A stretch of DNA of 64,000 nucleotides, taken from Maylandia zebra. Lineage: Eukaryota > Chordata > Actinopteri > Cichliformes > Cichlidae. Where the stretch lies: positions 14,050,352-14,114,351 of the forward strand of contig NC_135169.1 of assembly GCF_041146795.1 (NCBI RefSeq), read 5' to 3'. The first letter of the stretch is position 1; the number at the start of each line of letters is the position of its first letter. Below are positions 46,514 to 57,253 of the stretch, piece after piece. The notes beneath the pieces are model-generated. The model was not told the DNA's origin. It saw nothing but the letters and a program-made list of their open reading frames with translations, and searched no databases. The translations under genes and the position numbers were made by a program.

Positions 46514-46826
46514 ACAGTGGAACCCCAACTTACGAAATTAATTTGTTCCCGAGGGTCTTTCGCAAGTCGAAACTTTTCGTAAGTCGAAGCACCCAGTGAG
46601 TGAGGTGATGCTGAATGATAAGCTATAGGCTAATTGCTAACAACAATAGGTCGTTCAAGGGGTTGTAACATGATCCGGTAGGCATTGTAGGCTCAGCCAA
46701 TCAGAGCCAGTGGATTTCGTTACACGGTCATTTTGCCGTAACACGGGCAGAAATATTGCCATTCAGTGCCTTCGTAACTTGAATTTTTCGTTAAATGGGG
46801 TATTCGTAAGTCGGGGTTCGACAGCA
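46514..46826. mobile_element. Pogo/Tigger-type MITE
   Basis: Starts near CAGTGGAACCCCAACTTACG and ends near CGTAAGTCGGGGTTCGAC, approximate inverted ends typical of Tigger-like short elements, which duplicate TA. TA is seen on the left; the right edge is eroded. No coding. Confidence 0.5.
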
Positions 46827-47428
46827 TCTTTTACAAATTACGCCCTCTGCTTCACTTCAGCAGCATCAGGTAATGTTCATATGTTGATTCTGGGTTTTCT
46901 TCCGTTTTTGTTCTACTGCAGAATATTTTTAAGGAGGTAATTTGCTATTCTGTGTTTTATCCTCAGTAACATTGATACAAAGGTATGCTGCTGTGATGGT
47001 TACACCTCTGATGAAGTCTCACAAGTGTCAGCTTTGTTTTTCTACACAGATATAAAAATATGGGTATGCACTGAGAAATGACCAGAAGCATAATAGTTCT
47101 GACAGAGTCTAAATTGAATTGAGTCGAATCAAATCGATTCAGGACTTTTGAATCAGAATTGTATTTTATTACAATCAGTGATGATACCCAGCCCTTTTAA
47201 CAGATAATGTGACAGTTTTCACTGTGTTTGTAAGTCACTCTGCTGACATTGGACAGAAACTGAACTTCTGATTGTTTAAAGCAGCTAGATTAATAAACCC
47301 AGTGTTGACTTACTGATCTAATAAACACCCTGATGTGAAACCAAATGAAGAAAAGATAATCTGGATATGTTGAACTTGTTTTGTAGTACAGGCTCCAGGA
47401 AGAAGATTCATTTCTTCTACAAACTCAC

Positions 47429-48219
47429 CTATTGTCAGCTTGATGATTGTGATGGGCGTAGTCTTTAAAATGGCTGCCTTAGAGTTGTTTGTTCCTACCT
47501 GGGTGACATGACACTCGTACGTTCCATCATCATCAAATGTCGTGCCATACAGAAACAATGTCAATTTCCCTTTTTGCATGTCTGTATACATGAGCAGAGC
47601 GTTCTCACTCCCGAGGCGTAACATGTCGACGTTTTGTCACGTCCCGCGGCGTTCCTGAGGAACGCGAAAGGAGACCTTCGGCGTTCTTATGGTACGCGGT
47701 GGGTTATGGCTGGAATCCAGTGCAATGACGCTCCCGCGGTAATAGACGTTCCAGCCCTGTATTCCAGCCCTAAACCTAACCTTATCCCTAGCCCTAACCA
47801 TAACCTTATTCCAGACCGTAACCAGGACTTTAATGATGTTAAATAGCGTGTTTCTAAGCGATTTGAAGAAAAAGAGCGAACATGTGTAGGTTCAGTCCAG
47901 ACGGTTCTCATATTTCCTCTTTTTCCGAGGTCGTCGTTTAGGAACGTGGTGGGTAGCCGAAAACGTAATATGGTGACGATTTGTCACCTAGCGTAAAATG
48001 TTACGCTTTGGGAGTGAGAACGGGTTGACATGAGACGTACTCGGTTCGCATAATGTGGCGGCTGAGTGCTTGGATCAGATGCATTGCTCTGGTAAAAAAG
48101 TTCTTTTTCTAGATTCAAGACAGATCTGGTCCACATCACAGCTCCAATGGACTCCTTATTTGGAACCTCGCATGGCAGAATGGCAATTTCTCCAGGTGCA
48201 GCGAAGACTTTCATTGGTT
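47429..48219 (-). pseudogene. V-set Ig exon split by a MITE
   Basis: Tandem duplicate of the V exon at 52957-53307. Upstream half: FAAPGEIAILPCEVPN, GAVMWTRS, NASDPSTQ, NRVRLM. Downstream half: YTDMQKGKLTLFLYG, DDGTYECHV, NNSKAAIL. Acceptor (CATTTCAG) and donor (GTGAGTTTG) are kept. A 433-bp MITE plus one 7-bp target copy interrupts it. Without these the exon is 351 nt, exactly the length of its paralogue and still open, so this is the only visible lesion in the exon. Flanking homology with the 53-kb locus runs from about 47268 to 48465. No signal exon or TM exon was found for this copy, so it is likely a non-functional gene fragment. Confidence 0.8.
47595..48027 (-). mobile_element. 433-bp MITE inserted in a V-set exon
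   Basis: Termini CAGAGCGTTCTCACTCCC (plus, left) and the complement of CAACCCGTTCTCACTCCC (right) form imperfect inverted repeats that continue into GCGTAACAT. The target duplication ACATGAG is perfect on both sides (47588-47594 and 48028-48034). A second, oppositely oriented copy is at 57254-57687. The body contains degenerate CCCTAACC-type hexamers. The frames on both strands (for example 47634-47846) recur in the other copy but look like repeat sequence, not a protein. Superfamily open: 7-bp duplication, or 8 bp with one mismatch if the ends are shifted by one base. Confidence 0.85.
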
Positions 48220-48465
48220 CTGAAATGGAGAGGAAACAACACAAAACAGTTTAGAGCTAATATGATACCAAACAAACCAGAATACACTGCATGCTAAATA
48301 TTTAAAAATTACTGAGAATCACATGAGGAGAATAATTTAGATTCCCCACAACACAAATAGAAATCAACTATAAATTTAAACCTGTCACAATCTAAGGATC
48401 GTCTATTAGATCAAGTAACACTGGAAAAAATGTCGCTCTCCCTCAAACAGAAACTTACATTACAG

Positions 48466-48760
48466 AATTACACTAACATGCTCCAGAGTGGTCAAATGTC
48501 ACTCAGGTTCCTATTTATTGGATTATGGTTCATTGTTGCTTAACATTTCTCTTTTGTTATATTAATTTCTACATTCATCATGTCCTTTTATCTTAAAAAT
48601 GACTAAAAGAGTAGTTGTAAAATAACAAACTGATCATCTGAAGAGATTTCAGAGCTCACAGTACAGAAACAGCTTTAGTGAAGGTTTAAAAAGGTTTAAG
48701 GTTCGTATGGCCTCTGACAGTGGATTCATCTCTGTGCTTGACCTACTGGAACTAAATGCA
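48466..48760. other. Non-coding
   Basis: Unassigned DNA between the V-set duplicate and a hAT element. The homology to the 53-kb intron fades at its left edge. Confidence 0.35.
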
Positions 48761-48768
48761 GTATTCAG

Positions 48769-49780
48769 TAGAGATGGCTACCGGTATCCGGTGCCATTAT
48801 GGCAGACCGAAAAGCAGCGCACATTCCGGTGCTTCATTTCTGTGCTTTCTTTTTTTCCTGAGATGTCATACACTTTAGATTCTAGCCAATCATTTTACAT
48901 TTGCAAGCATAGTAGGCGGGTCCAGGTACGTACGTTCATTTAGAGCAGAGCTACAGATTAAAAATGCCCAAGGCGGAGCGGTCAAAAGTCTGTCTGTACT
49001 TCACAGCAAAAGATGCAAACTCAGCAGCCTGCAACAAGTGCTATTATGCTGATACTGTGATACTGTGCAAAGGAGGTAACACCTCGAATCTGATGAAACA
49101 CCTGGCATAGCGTTTTTTTAAAACCTGAGAAATGCACCGTATTTGATAGCTTGCTGCGAGACCTCACACCGAGCACATCAACTGTGTGGTGCCTGTTATC
49201 AACCCGGAGTTAGCAACATGAACCCGAAGAGGAGAGTCCTGGCCCCTAGCCCTGCCAGTGTAGCAGAAATGATGACGGATGATGATGGCAGCAGCAGCCG
49301 TTCTTCTCTGCGTGAGTAGCTTAATGTTGTTCGTGTGTAATTTACATTGAGTAGGCTAACCACGTTATTACATTAATGCATGTAAGGTGAACTAGCAAAC
49401 ACCGTCGTAGTTACATGCAGCTGTCTTCTTGTTTGATGGCAGATACTCCCTTCACCCTGGCCAAAAAGGCTAAAATGACCAAAGAAAAAGAGGAAAACAG
49501 CTAAACATGAGAGGTTTTTGGACAAAGTTGGTGGTTTTTTTTCCATTGATTAAGCACTGCTTCCAGCCAAGAGTGATACCATATATGCCCCATAGCTGCA
49601 GAAAAGGCTAACATTGTTATCTTTTTACAAAAAACAGCTAAACATGAGAGGTTTTTGGACAAAGTTTGTGTTCTTGATTCTTTAAGCACCGGTTCGAGCA
49701 CCGTTTAAGCACCGGCACCGTTTCCAAAGTACCGGTTTGGTACTGGTATCGGATAAAAACCTAAACGATACCCATCCCTA
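48769..49780 (+). mobile_element. Internally deleted hAT element with BED finger
   Basis: A 1012-bp element whose right end, read inward, is TAGGGATGGGTATCGTTTAG; the left end is TAGAGATGGCTACCGGTATC. The 8-bp flanks GTATTCAG / GTGTTCAG match except for one base, as expected for hAT. A start at 48964 encodes MPKAERSKVCLYFTAKD, then AACNKCYYAD and NTSNLMKHLA, a BED-type zinc finger. The catalytic domain is absent, so it is non-autonomous. Confidence 0.8.
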
Positions 49781-49891
49781 GTGTTCAGTACTGTTGACTG
49801 TAATATTCTATTAGGGTGATTAGAGGATAATGTAGGTATTGCAGGTAGTGCGCTCCAGTGTTTTTCACAAAGGACTACATAAAGTGCAATA

Positions 49892-50704
49892 CAGTGGTCC
49901 CTCGCTATAACGTGGTTCACCTTTCGCTGTTTCGCAGATTTTTTTGGGGTGTCATTTTGCATGCTTTTTTTTTATTTATTTTTTTTAACAGTGCAATTTG
50001 TTCTGTGTCCTGATTGGCTGTAGACCATTGTCAATCAATCTACTCCATGCCGTGTCTCCAGTACAGTACAGAATGCGTTCAGCTTGTCAATAATCTGGCA
50101 GTGTCGCCCTCAAGTGCTGTACAGTATGTTTGTAAGTTTTCTCCCCAGCAAACACAACAATGTAGACGAAACATTTTGCACCGTCAAAGGCACCTGCGCT
50201 AGCACCCAAAAGGCAGAGGAAGATGCTAACCATCGCACAAAAAGTTGGACTTCTGGACATGCTAAAGGAAGGTAGAAGTTACCGTATTTTCCGTATTGTG
50301 AGGCGCATTATGGAAAACAAAACAGTCAGATAAGTCAAACTTTACTCAACTCATTCTTCTTGCTTCCTCTACTTCCATACCATTGATTCATTAATGTTGA
50401 GTTCTCTGGCAGCTGCTCTATTCTCATGTTCTGGACCTGAAAACAGGGTTTGATCTTTGGTTTCATTCTATAATACTTTTTTTTCTACCAAGGTTTGAAC
50501 TTTGAGAGTATTTAAACAAGACAGAAAAGTGTGAAAATGTTCAAGGTTGTCTGAGAAAAGTGTATAAAGTGTGTAGTTAGGGGTTTTACAGCCTTAAAAC
50601 ATCTATAAAATTGTTAAAAAATAATAATAAAGCTGACTATGCAGATTTCACCTATCACAGGTTATTTTTAGAACGTAACTCCTTTGATGAACGAGCGACC
50701 ACTG
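49892..50704 (+). mobile_element. Tigger/pogo-like element keeping a transposase N-terminus
   Basis: The inverted ends CAGTGGTCCCTCGCTATAAC and (complement) CAGTGGTCGCTCGTTCATC are bordered by TA on each side (49890-49891 and 50705-50706). At 50223-50282 it encodes MLTIAQKVGLLDMLKEGRSY, matching the CENP-B-type helix-turn-helix start of Tigger transposases. The frame then breaks, and a sequence like CCGTATTTTCCGTATTGTGA follows, possibly a second inserted element. Non-autonomous. Confidence 0.75.
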
Positions 50705-50819
50705 TATGCAAAAATCGCAAAAAAACAAAACAAAGACAGCGCAACAGGCACAACAGACTGATACAGTCACAAGACGGTGCAGACACTGCAACAATGACAG
50801 TGGGTTGTGCAAAAGACTG

Positions 50820-51103
50820 AGCACTGTGTGTGTATGAGGCTGGGCAGATAAGTGCTTGAAATAGTGACCTGTATGAACGTGTGTGTGTTTGTGTGTGTGT
50901 GTCAGTCCACTCATTGAGTGTTCAGGAGTCTGACATGGGGAAGAAACTGTTTTGCAGTCTGGCAATGAGGGTCCGGTACCTCTGGTACCTCTTACCAGAA
51001 GGCAGCAGGGTAAAGAGTGTGTAGGAGGGGTGTGTAGGGTCTTCCACAACTGTGGTTGCTTTGCAGATGCAGCAGGTGTGATCAATGTCTGTGATGGAGG
51101 GAA
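50820..51103 (-). mobile_element. LINE-derived fragment
   Basis: Sequence such as GGGAAGAAACTGTTTTGCAG and GTACCTCTTACCAGAAGGCA resembles a common fish L2-type LINE segment. I assign it to the minus strand with low confidence. It has no coding value. Confidence 0.35.
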
Positions 51104-52790
51104 GTGAGGCTCTGTGGTAAAGGCTGTGTAAATTCCAATAAAACTGAGGTTATTGTAGTCGGCCCTAAAGATGTTAGAAATATGGTATCTAACCAGATTC
51201 TTACTCTGGATGGCATTACCTTGACCTCCAGTAACACTGTGAGGAACCCTGGAGTCATTTTTGACCAGGACATGTCCTTCGGTGCACATAATAAACAAAT
51301 ATGTAAGACTGCTTTCTTCCATTTGCGCAACATCTCTAAAATTAGAAATGTCCTGTCTCAGAGTGACGCTGAAAAACTAGTTCATGCATTTATTACTTCC
51401 AGGCTGGACGACTGTAATTCATTATTATCAGGATGTCCTACAAAGTACATCCTGAGTACTGCTGCTCACCTACAAGGTCGTAAATAATCAGGCCCCATCT
51501 TATCTTAATGACCTTGTAGTACCACATCACCCTATTAGAGCACTTCGCTCTCGCTCTGCAGGCCTACTTATTGTTCCTAGAGTATTTAAAAGTAGAATGG
51601 GAGCCAGCTTTTATGCCCCTCTTCTGTGGAATCAGCTCCCAGTTTGGATCACCTGAATCCTCTCTTATTTATGCTGGATGTTTTTAAACACCTTTCTCCA
51701 TTTAATTATTAGTTATTATTAATCTCTGGCTGTCTTTCGCAGCATCTTACCCCCCTCACCCAGAACTGGTCATGGCATGTGGCCGCCCCTCCCTGAGTTA
51801 GGGGGGAGCTCGCACCATCCGCTCCAAGCTCCCTGACCTGCACTCAATCTACAGCAGGCGGTGCTGGACCAAGGCCAGGAAGATCGTGAAGGACCTCAGC
51901 CATCCCAACAACAGACTGTTCTCTCTGTTGAGGTCAGGAAAGCGATTCCGCTCCCTGAAGACCAACACAGAGAGACTGAGGAGGAGCTTCTTCCCGCAGG
52001 CGATACGGTCTCTCAATCACACCACCACACAGTACTGACCCACACATACAGTTCTTACACACACACTGGACTTTCTGGACATTGTTTTCACTTCATCACT
52101 TAAATCACTTAAAGCATATTTGCACTGCACAAGACATAATGTGGATTGCACAACACCGGTCACTATATTCTTCATTTCCAGTTAATACTTGTACAGCTGC
52201 TGTTATTGTGTATATATTTATTTATATTTCTTCATACATTCTTATATAGTTCTATACTGTGTATTGTGTATTTTGTTGTACAGTTATTTTATTTTCAACT
52301 TTAATTTATATATTTTATCTTATTCTTTCCCAGTTAAATTTACCCTTCATTCTAATTTGTGTTGTACAGTTATTTCATTTTTAACCTTAATTTATATTTT
52401 ATTGCTTCCTAGTTAAATTTACCCTTTTTAATTTTTCATATTTATTTCCTATCTTATTCATAGCCTTTTCCTTTTTTGTTTTCTTTAGGTCACGAGCAGT
52501 TGTCCAAGCATTTCACTACATATCGTACTGTGTATGACTGTGTACGTGACAAATAAAATTTGAATTTGAATTTGAATTTGATTCTGCTGGAGGTTTCTTC
52601 CTGTTAATATTTTTTTTCTTCCCACTGTCACCGAAGTGCTCGCTCATAGGGGGTCATATATCATATTTTCTCTCTTGTCTTTGTATTATTGTAGGGTCTT
52701 TACCTTGCAGTATAAAGTGCCTCAATGCAACTGTTGTTGTGACTATATAAATAAAGTTGATTTGAATTGAATTACTGGTGACATCAATTT
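51104..52790 (+). mobile_element. LINE 3' half with a second LINE nested in it
   Basis: The outer element encodes LINE C-terminal reverse-transcriptase pieces (KTEVIVVGPKDVRNM, LDGITLTSSNTVRNPGVIFD, FITSRLDDCNSLLSG). After 51780 it is interrupted by another LINE 3' end at about 51797-52580 (LPDLHSIYSRRCWTKARK, SLLRSGKRFRSLKTN; tail of repeated GAATTT). It resumes with TTCTGCTGGAGGTTTCTTCC and ends near 52780 with AATAAAGTTGATTTGAATTG. Both are 5'-truncated and dead. The outer one is of the same family as 12715-13560. Confidence 0.7.
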
Positions 52791-52956
52791 GGTCATGTTA
52801 ATATTTCTGATTGTTTAAAGCAGCTAGTTTAATAAATACAGTGTAGACTTGCTGATATAATAACCACCTTCATGTGAAGCCAAATAAAGGAAAAGATCAT
52901 CTGGATATGTTGAACTTGTTTTCCAGGAAGAAGATTAATTTCTTCTACAAACTCAC

Positions 52957-55179
52957 CCATTGTCAGATTGAGAGTGTTGATTGGCTTGGTCTTCAAAATG
53001 GCCGCCTTAGAGTTGTTTGTTCCTGTCTGGGCGACACGACACTCGTACGTTCCAATCTCAGCAAATGTCGCCTCCACTATATACAAAGACAATTGACCAT
53101 TCCACATGTCTGTATGCAGCAGATATATGCGACTCAGAGAAGGTGACTTCTGAGTGTCTGGATCAGACGCATTGCTTTGGTAAAAAAATACATATTTTGA
53201 ATCCAAGTAAGACCTGGTCCACATCACAGCCCCAATTGATATATCATTTGGAACGTAACATGGCAGAATGACATTATCTCCAGGAAAAATCTTGAGGGTT
53301 GTGGAGTCTGAAAGAGACAAAAAATACAACACAGACCAGTAAGCTGGAGTTACAGCTGATACCAAACAAACCAGAATACAGTGCATGCTGAATATTAATA
53401 CAATTACTGAGAATCACATGAGGAGAAACATTCAGAGAGAATCGGTTGCCCACGAAACAGATAGAAATCAAATATAAATTTAAACCTTTTACATGTAAGA
53501 ATCCATTAGATCAAGTAACACTGGAAAATATGTCTCCCTCCCTCAAACAGAAACTTCCTGCTCAGTTGTTTTTGTACACATGTTACATTGCAGCAAAAAA
53601 ACCCTGAAATGTCTGGTTCCAGCAGCCTCCTGTCAAAAGCTTTTAGTGTCTCAGATTGGATGAGTCACCCACTTCACCCCAAATCCACAGGTACCATTAG
53701 AGTTACCTGTACCTGAGCTGGACTGCAGTAAACATAGTTTAAATGAAAATCACATGTGAGCTTTAGACACAATCAGGTAAAGACTAGTAGTTGAAAGTAT
53801 GGAGATAATTCAAAGACAAAGGCATCAATTTAATTAAAAAAAAGAAAAAGCCTCTCCTCTCCCATCATCAATTTGCCTGAAAAAAAAATTACACAGAAAA
53901 AAACACTCTTACAACACTAATAGAAAATGTATAAATAAATGCCAAAATGTTAAAAAATCAATTTTCAGATAATAAGAGAGTACACTATATTATATTAACA
54001 GAAACTAGAATGATTTCAGTTTCTGTGAACACCTGGGGAATATCACACTGAAGCTGGACCTTTGTACTTTTAAGCTTTAATATCTGTAAAACTATTAACA
54101 ACGATTTGCACAGTTTAACTAGAAGTTTATGCCTTAAATATGGAAATTTGTGCATAAAATATCAATCCCCTACCCGCTACACAATTGTCTTTGAAATCTG
54201 CTGTCAAAGATGGGACAGCCAATAATTTCAAGAATCCATCTTTCTGTGTGAGCTTCACCTCTGAGAGTTCACATTCATACAGCCATGCGATGTCCCTTAA
54301 AGTGTTTTTTTAGATAACAGGATTTTAAAATATCCTCTACAAAGAGTATCAGCAAAATTTCTAACAACACCCTGATACCTGCTCATATGTAATTGAACAT
54401 TTAATTTTCTCAAACAAAAAATTATTACAACAGGGACCTAAAAGTTTGCATAATGTACATTGAGAAGTTTAAAGTTGCCTTAATTTTTTTCCGGCAAATC
54501 TGGGATGATCGGGTGAGAGGTATTTAATGAACTGATATGGAAAGATCCCAAAAATGAAACATTTTTGAATTAAAATCACTTGAATTAAAAGCCTTCCGAG
54601 CTGAGAGTATCTTCACAGATCCAACAGAAACATGTGTCTCATCGCTTTTGATGTTTTTTCATGATAAAAAATAAAAAAATATTTCATGATTCCCCCTTTA
54701 ATACCTATTAAGGAAAATTGATCTTGAATCAATGAGTTTTGATGAAAAAGATCAGCATTGTGCTCCACATTGAAAAGCATTCTGATTTTTCTTCTGCATT
54801 TGATTCAAATTGAGGCTCTGCTGATTAGATATTTTTGTCGTGGTGATTCCTGATAGATCCTTCAGATGGTTTTCATTACTCACACGTGTGATCTTAACAC
54901 CTGTCTGTCCTCCACCTGTTGATATTCATCACTAAGACAAACATGCTCTGTCAAAATCCAAACACTAAGTGCAGCACACGAAGTATCTAACATAGTACAA
55001 AGTAGGAGAAATACGCATCTCTGTATATACATGTGTCACTGCTGGCTGCAAGTCTGACATCAGACATTCAGCCAAAAGAGCTGATTTATATCATTCTAAT
55101 GAAAAACCTCACCTCCAGAAGATGATGGTGACAGACAAAGGAGAATCAAACCCAGCACGGCTCTTCTGGACACGTTCAT
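52957..55179 (-). CDS. V-set Ig receptor (B7/CD276-like), signal and V exons
   Basis: Exon 1 (55179-55113) encodes a signal peptide MNVSRRAVLGLILLCLSPSS with a phase-1 donor. Exon 2 (53307-52957, 351 nt) encodes one V-set domain: FPGDNVILPCYVPN, GAVMWTRS, GTYECRV, NNSKAAIL. Acceptor CTCTTTCAG and donor GTGAGTTTG match the duplicate at 47 kb. The intron is 1.8 kb. Such proteins are usually membrane co-regulators of lymphocytes, but no transmembrane exon was recognised downstream (lower coordinates). It is either in the repeat-rich 43-52 kb stretch and missed, or lost. Function beyond the Ig fold is therefore open. The V exon is intact. Confidence 0.65.
53308..55112 (-). other. Intron of the V-set gene
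   Basis: AT-rich intron without a recognised repeat or nested gene. Its first roughly 250 bp are homologous to sequence upstream of the V exon at 47-48 kb (about 48220-48465). Confidence 0.5.
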
Positions 55180-56067
55180 CTTCGTCGGAAGTAGCAGTAA
55201 CGTTGAAGAGCTGCTTCTTCTTGGTGCGTTAGGGTGCTGTGAGCACTTGTACTCTTGTCTAACTGGCCACAGTCTCCACTGTTCAATCGCAGGTTTTCTG
55301 CTTCAGCCCATCTGCCTCATCCTTCAGACTGGACGCAGAGTTGGAGGTTTGCTGCTCTCTACTGTTCATGTGTGAACTGCCTTAAATCCACATTCAGTTA
55401 TTATTAAATCAACACTGAAAGTGCACAAAATGGGGAAGGAGACTACACATAAGATATTAACATTTGTTTGAGACACTTCCATGTTTGAAATCCTCAATCA
55501 AATTGACAAGTATAATCCAAGTAAATAGAAAATGCAGCTTTGAAATGATGATTTCATTTGCTAAGGGGGAAAAAATTATCCTACCTTCCTGGGACCACGT
55601 GAAGAAGTAATCCTCCCCCAAACCTGCTATATGGTTATGTTACTACTGGCAGGGGCAATCAACCATTTGTAATAACTGTAAATGAGTCTTTGACATCACT
55701 GTGGAGGAATTTTACCCACTCTGCTTTGCAGAATATGCAGCAAACTGAGAGACCAGGAGGAGGCTAAATACTTTTTACAGCACTGTGAATTGGTTTACCG
55801 CCCTTTAATGTAAGCAAGATAGACTTTATATGCTAGAAAATGAGATTCATATGTATAATAACCATTTTTAAAAATAGTTGAGTGTTGAACTGCACACACA
55901 GACAGCAGGGGGCATCTGTTTCTGCTGTGATGAACACCATACAAGTAAAAAGAGATCATGCTAAAGGATGTTGACTGACTCTTAGTCAGTGTGTTGCAAC
56001 TCTGTTAAATGTGGACTCACAGACAGATTCACTCATTTCAGAGCAGAGGATATCACTACCTACTGCG
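55180..56067. other. 5' flank of the V-set gene; no gene
   Basis: Presumed promoter of the minus-strand V-set gene followed by unassigned DNA. No clear TATA box or composite immune motif could be singled out. Confidence 0.35.
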
Positions 56068-56282
56068 TGGGCAGGGATAGCTCAGTAGATAGAGTGGTGG
56101 CCCCATGATCTGAAGGTCGGGGGTTCGACTCCACTGAACGGCTACCCTGAGGTACCCCTGAGCAAGGTACCGTCCCTACACGCTGCTCCCTGGGCGCTGC
56201 ATTGGTGGCTGCCCACTGCTTCACTGGGTGAATGGGTTAAATGCAGAGGAACTATTTCCCTATGGGGACCAACACACACACT
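56068..56282 (+). mobile_element. tRNA-derived SINE
   Basis: The head has RNA polymerase III promoter boxes: A-box-like TAGCTCAGTAGATAGAG near 56078 and a very good B box GGTTCGACTCC at 56122-56132, spaced as in a tRNA. The body continues CCCCTGAGCAAGGTACCGTC and TGCCCACTGCTTC, a common fish SINE body. It is no longer a tRNA gene. Confidence 0.75.
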
Positions 56283-56454
56283 TTACTTAACACTGCCTTG
56301 CATGAACTTCATAACAAACATTCATAAAGCTGCTCGGAAATCAGGGAAAGACTTCAGTTCCCACAGTTTTATTCTCCTCTGGTTTAGTTTTAGTCTGAAT
56401 TTGTCTTCAGTCTGACTTTGATGATAATCAGACTTCTCTGGTGAAATGACCCCC

Positions 56455-56690
56455 ATGACTCTGAGTTGTGTATTTACACAACCAACAGAAGAAGACGGCC
56501 GTAGTGATAGACGGAGCGGTTCCGAACGACAGCAACATCAGGAAGAAGGAACACAAGAAGCTGGAGAAATAAAAAGGCCTCAGTGAAGAGCTGGAGAAGA
56601 TGTGGAGGGTGAAGGTAACAGGAACAGCTAAGCGACTGCGCAGGACCCTCAAGCTCCCAGGCCTCTGGTAGATATTATCATATAATTATA
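56455..56690 (+). mobile_element. LINE C-terminal fragment
   Basis: Encodes KKTAVVIDGAVPNDSNIRKK, ELEKMWRVK and RRTLKLPGLW-like peptides, as in the C-terminal end of a LINE polyprotein frequent in fish and amphibians. A stop and an internal deletion are present. The opposite-strand frame 56428-56652 is its shadow. Confidence 0.55.
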
Positions 56691-57246
56691 AATTATTATT
56701 GTAAAATAAGTGGATTTTATAAATATCCTGAACAGAAATGTTAAGTTATTTAATTGCAAAGATGGTGACTAAAGTTTAAATTTCAGGTGGAAAAAAATTG
56801 ATTTCCTTAATTAAGGCATAAAAACTGTACTGGACCAAAATCAGAAATGTGCAGAGTGCAGCAAACCAGGGGCGGTCCTAGCATGTTTGGTGCCCTAGGC
56901 TCTGCAGTCGTTCACTTTCCTGTTTCTCCGTATGAATAAAAGATACATAAGCTGAGAGTGTTTCTCAAAACTGGGTTGTTCATTTTAATCTCTTTGTCTT
57001 GTTTTCAGAAAACATCAAATTTTAATGAATTTAAAATAATAATATTCTGCATGTACACCCATCAAATACATAATATTTTAGGTTGTTCATTTGATGTAAA
57101 ACTGCTTCCAGGTTTGTTACACCAACTGTTTCACTTCATAGATGCTTTTCTGATCTAGTTATTTTTTTTCTGAAAATCTAAAATTTTACAATCCTACTAT
57201 TTATCCTAATATGATTTATCCTAAAGTCCCAAAGAAGGATTTACTT
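56691..57246. other. Non-coding
   Basis: No gene. Around 56871-56910 GGGGCGGTCCTAGCATGTTT looks like one end of a DNA transposon, but no partner end was found. Confidence 0.35.
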
Positions 57247-57253
57247 ACTTGGA

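Larger units (their letters stand above)
46203..47195. mobile_element. Diverged inverted-repeat transposon, possibly hAT
   Basis: The left edge GGGGGTGGGTTTAAAAATCA and the right edge (complement) AGGGCTGGGTATCATCACTG, each followed by ATTC/AATC-rich sequence, look like old terminal inverted repeats. No transposase frame remains. A pogo-like MITE (46514-46826) and an 18-bp-arm hairpin (46310-46352) lie inside. The target duplication was not established. Confidence 0.4.

Noticed and set aside
47760-47830. CCCTAACC-like run as a possible telomere relic
   Set aside because: It belongs to the MITE body and recurs at the same place in the 57-kb copy, so it is not a chromosomal fusion mark.
56068-56140. 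A tRNA gene
   Set aside because: The promoter boxes are tRNA-like, but the sequence continues into a SINE body and does not close as a full acceptor stem.
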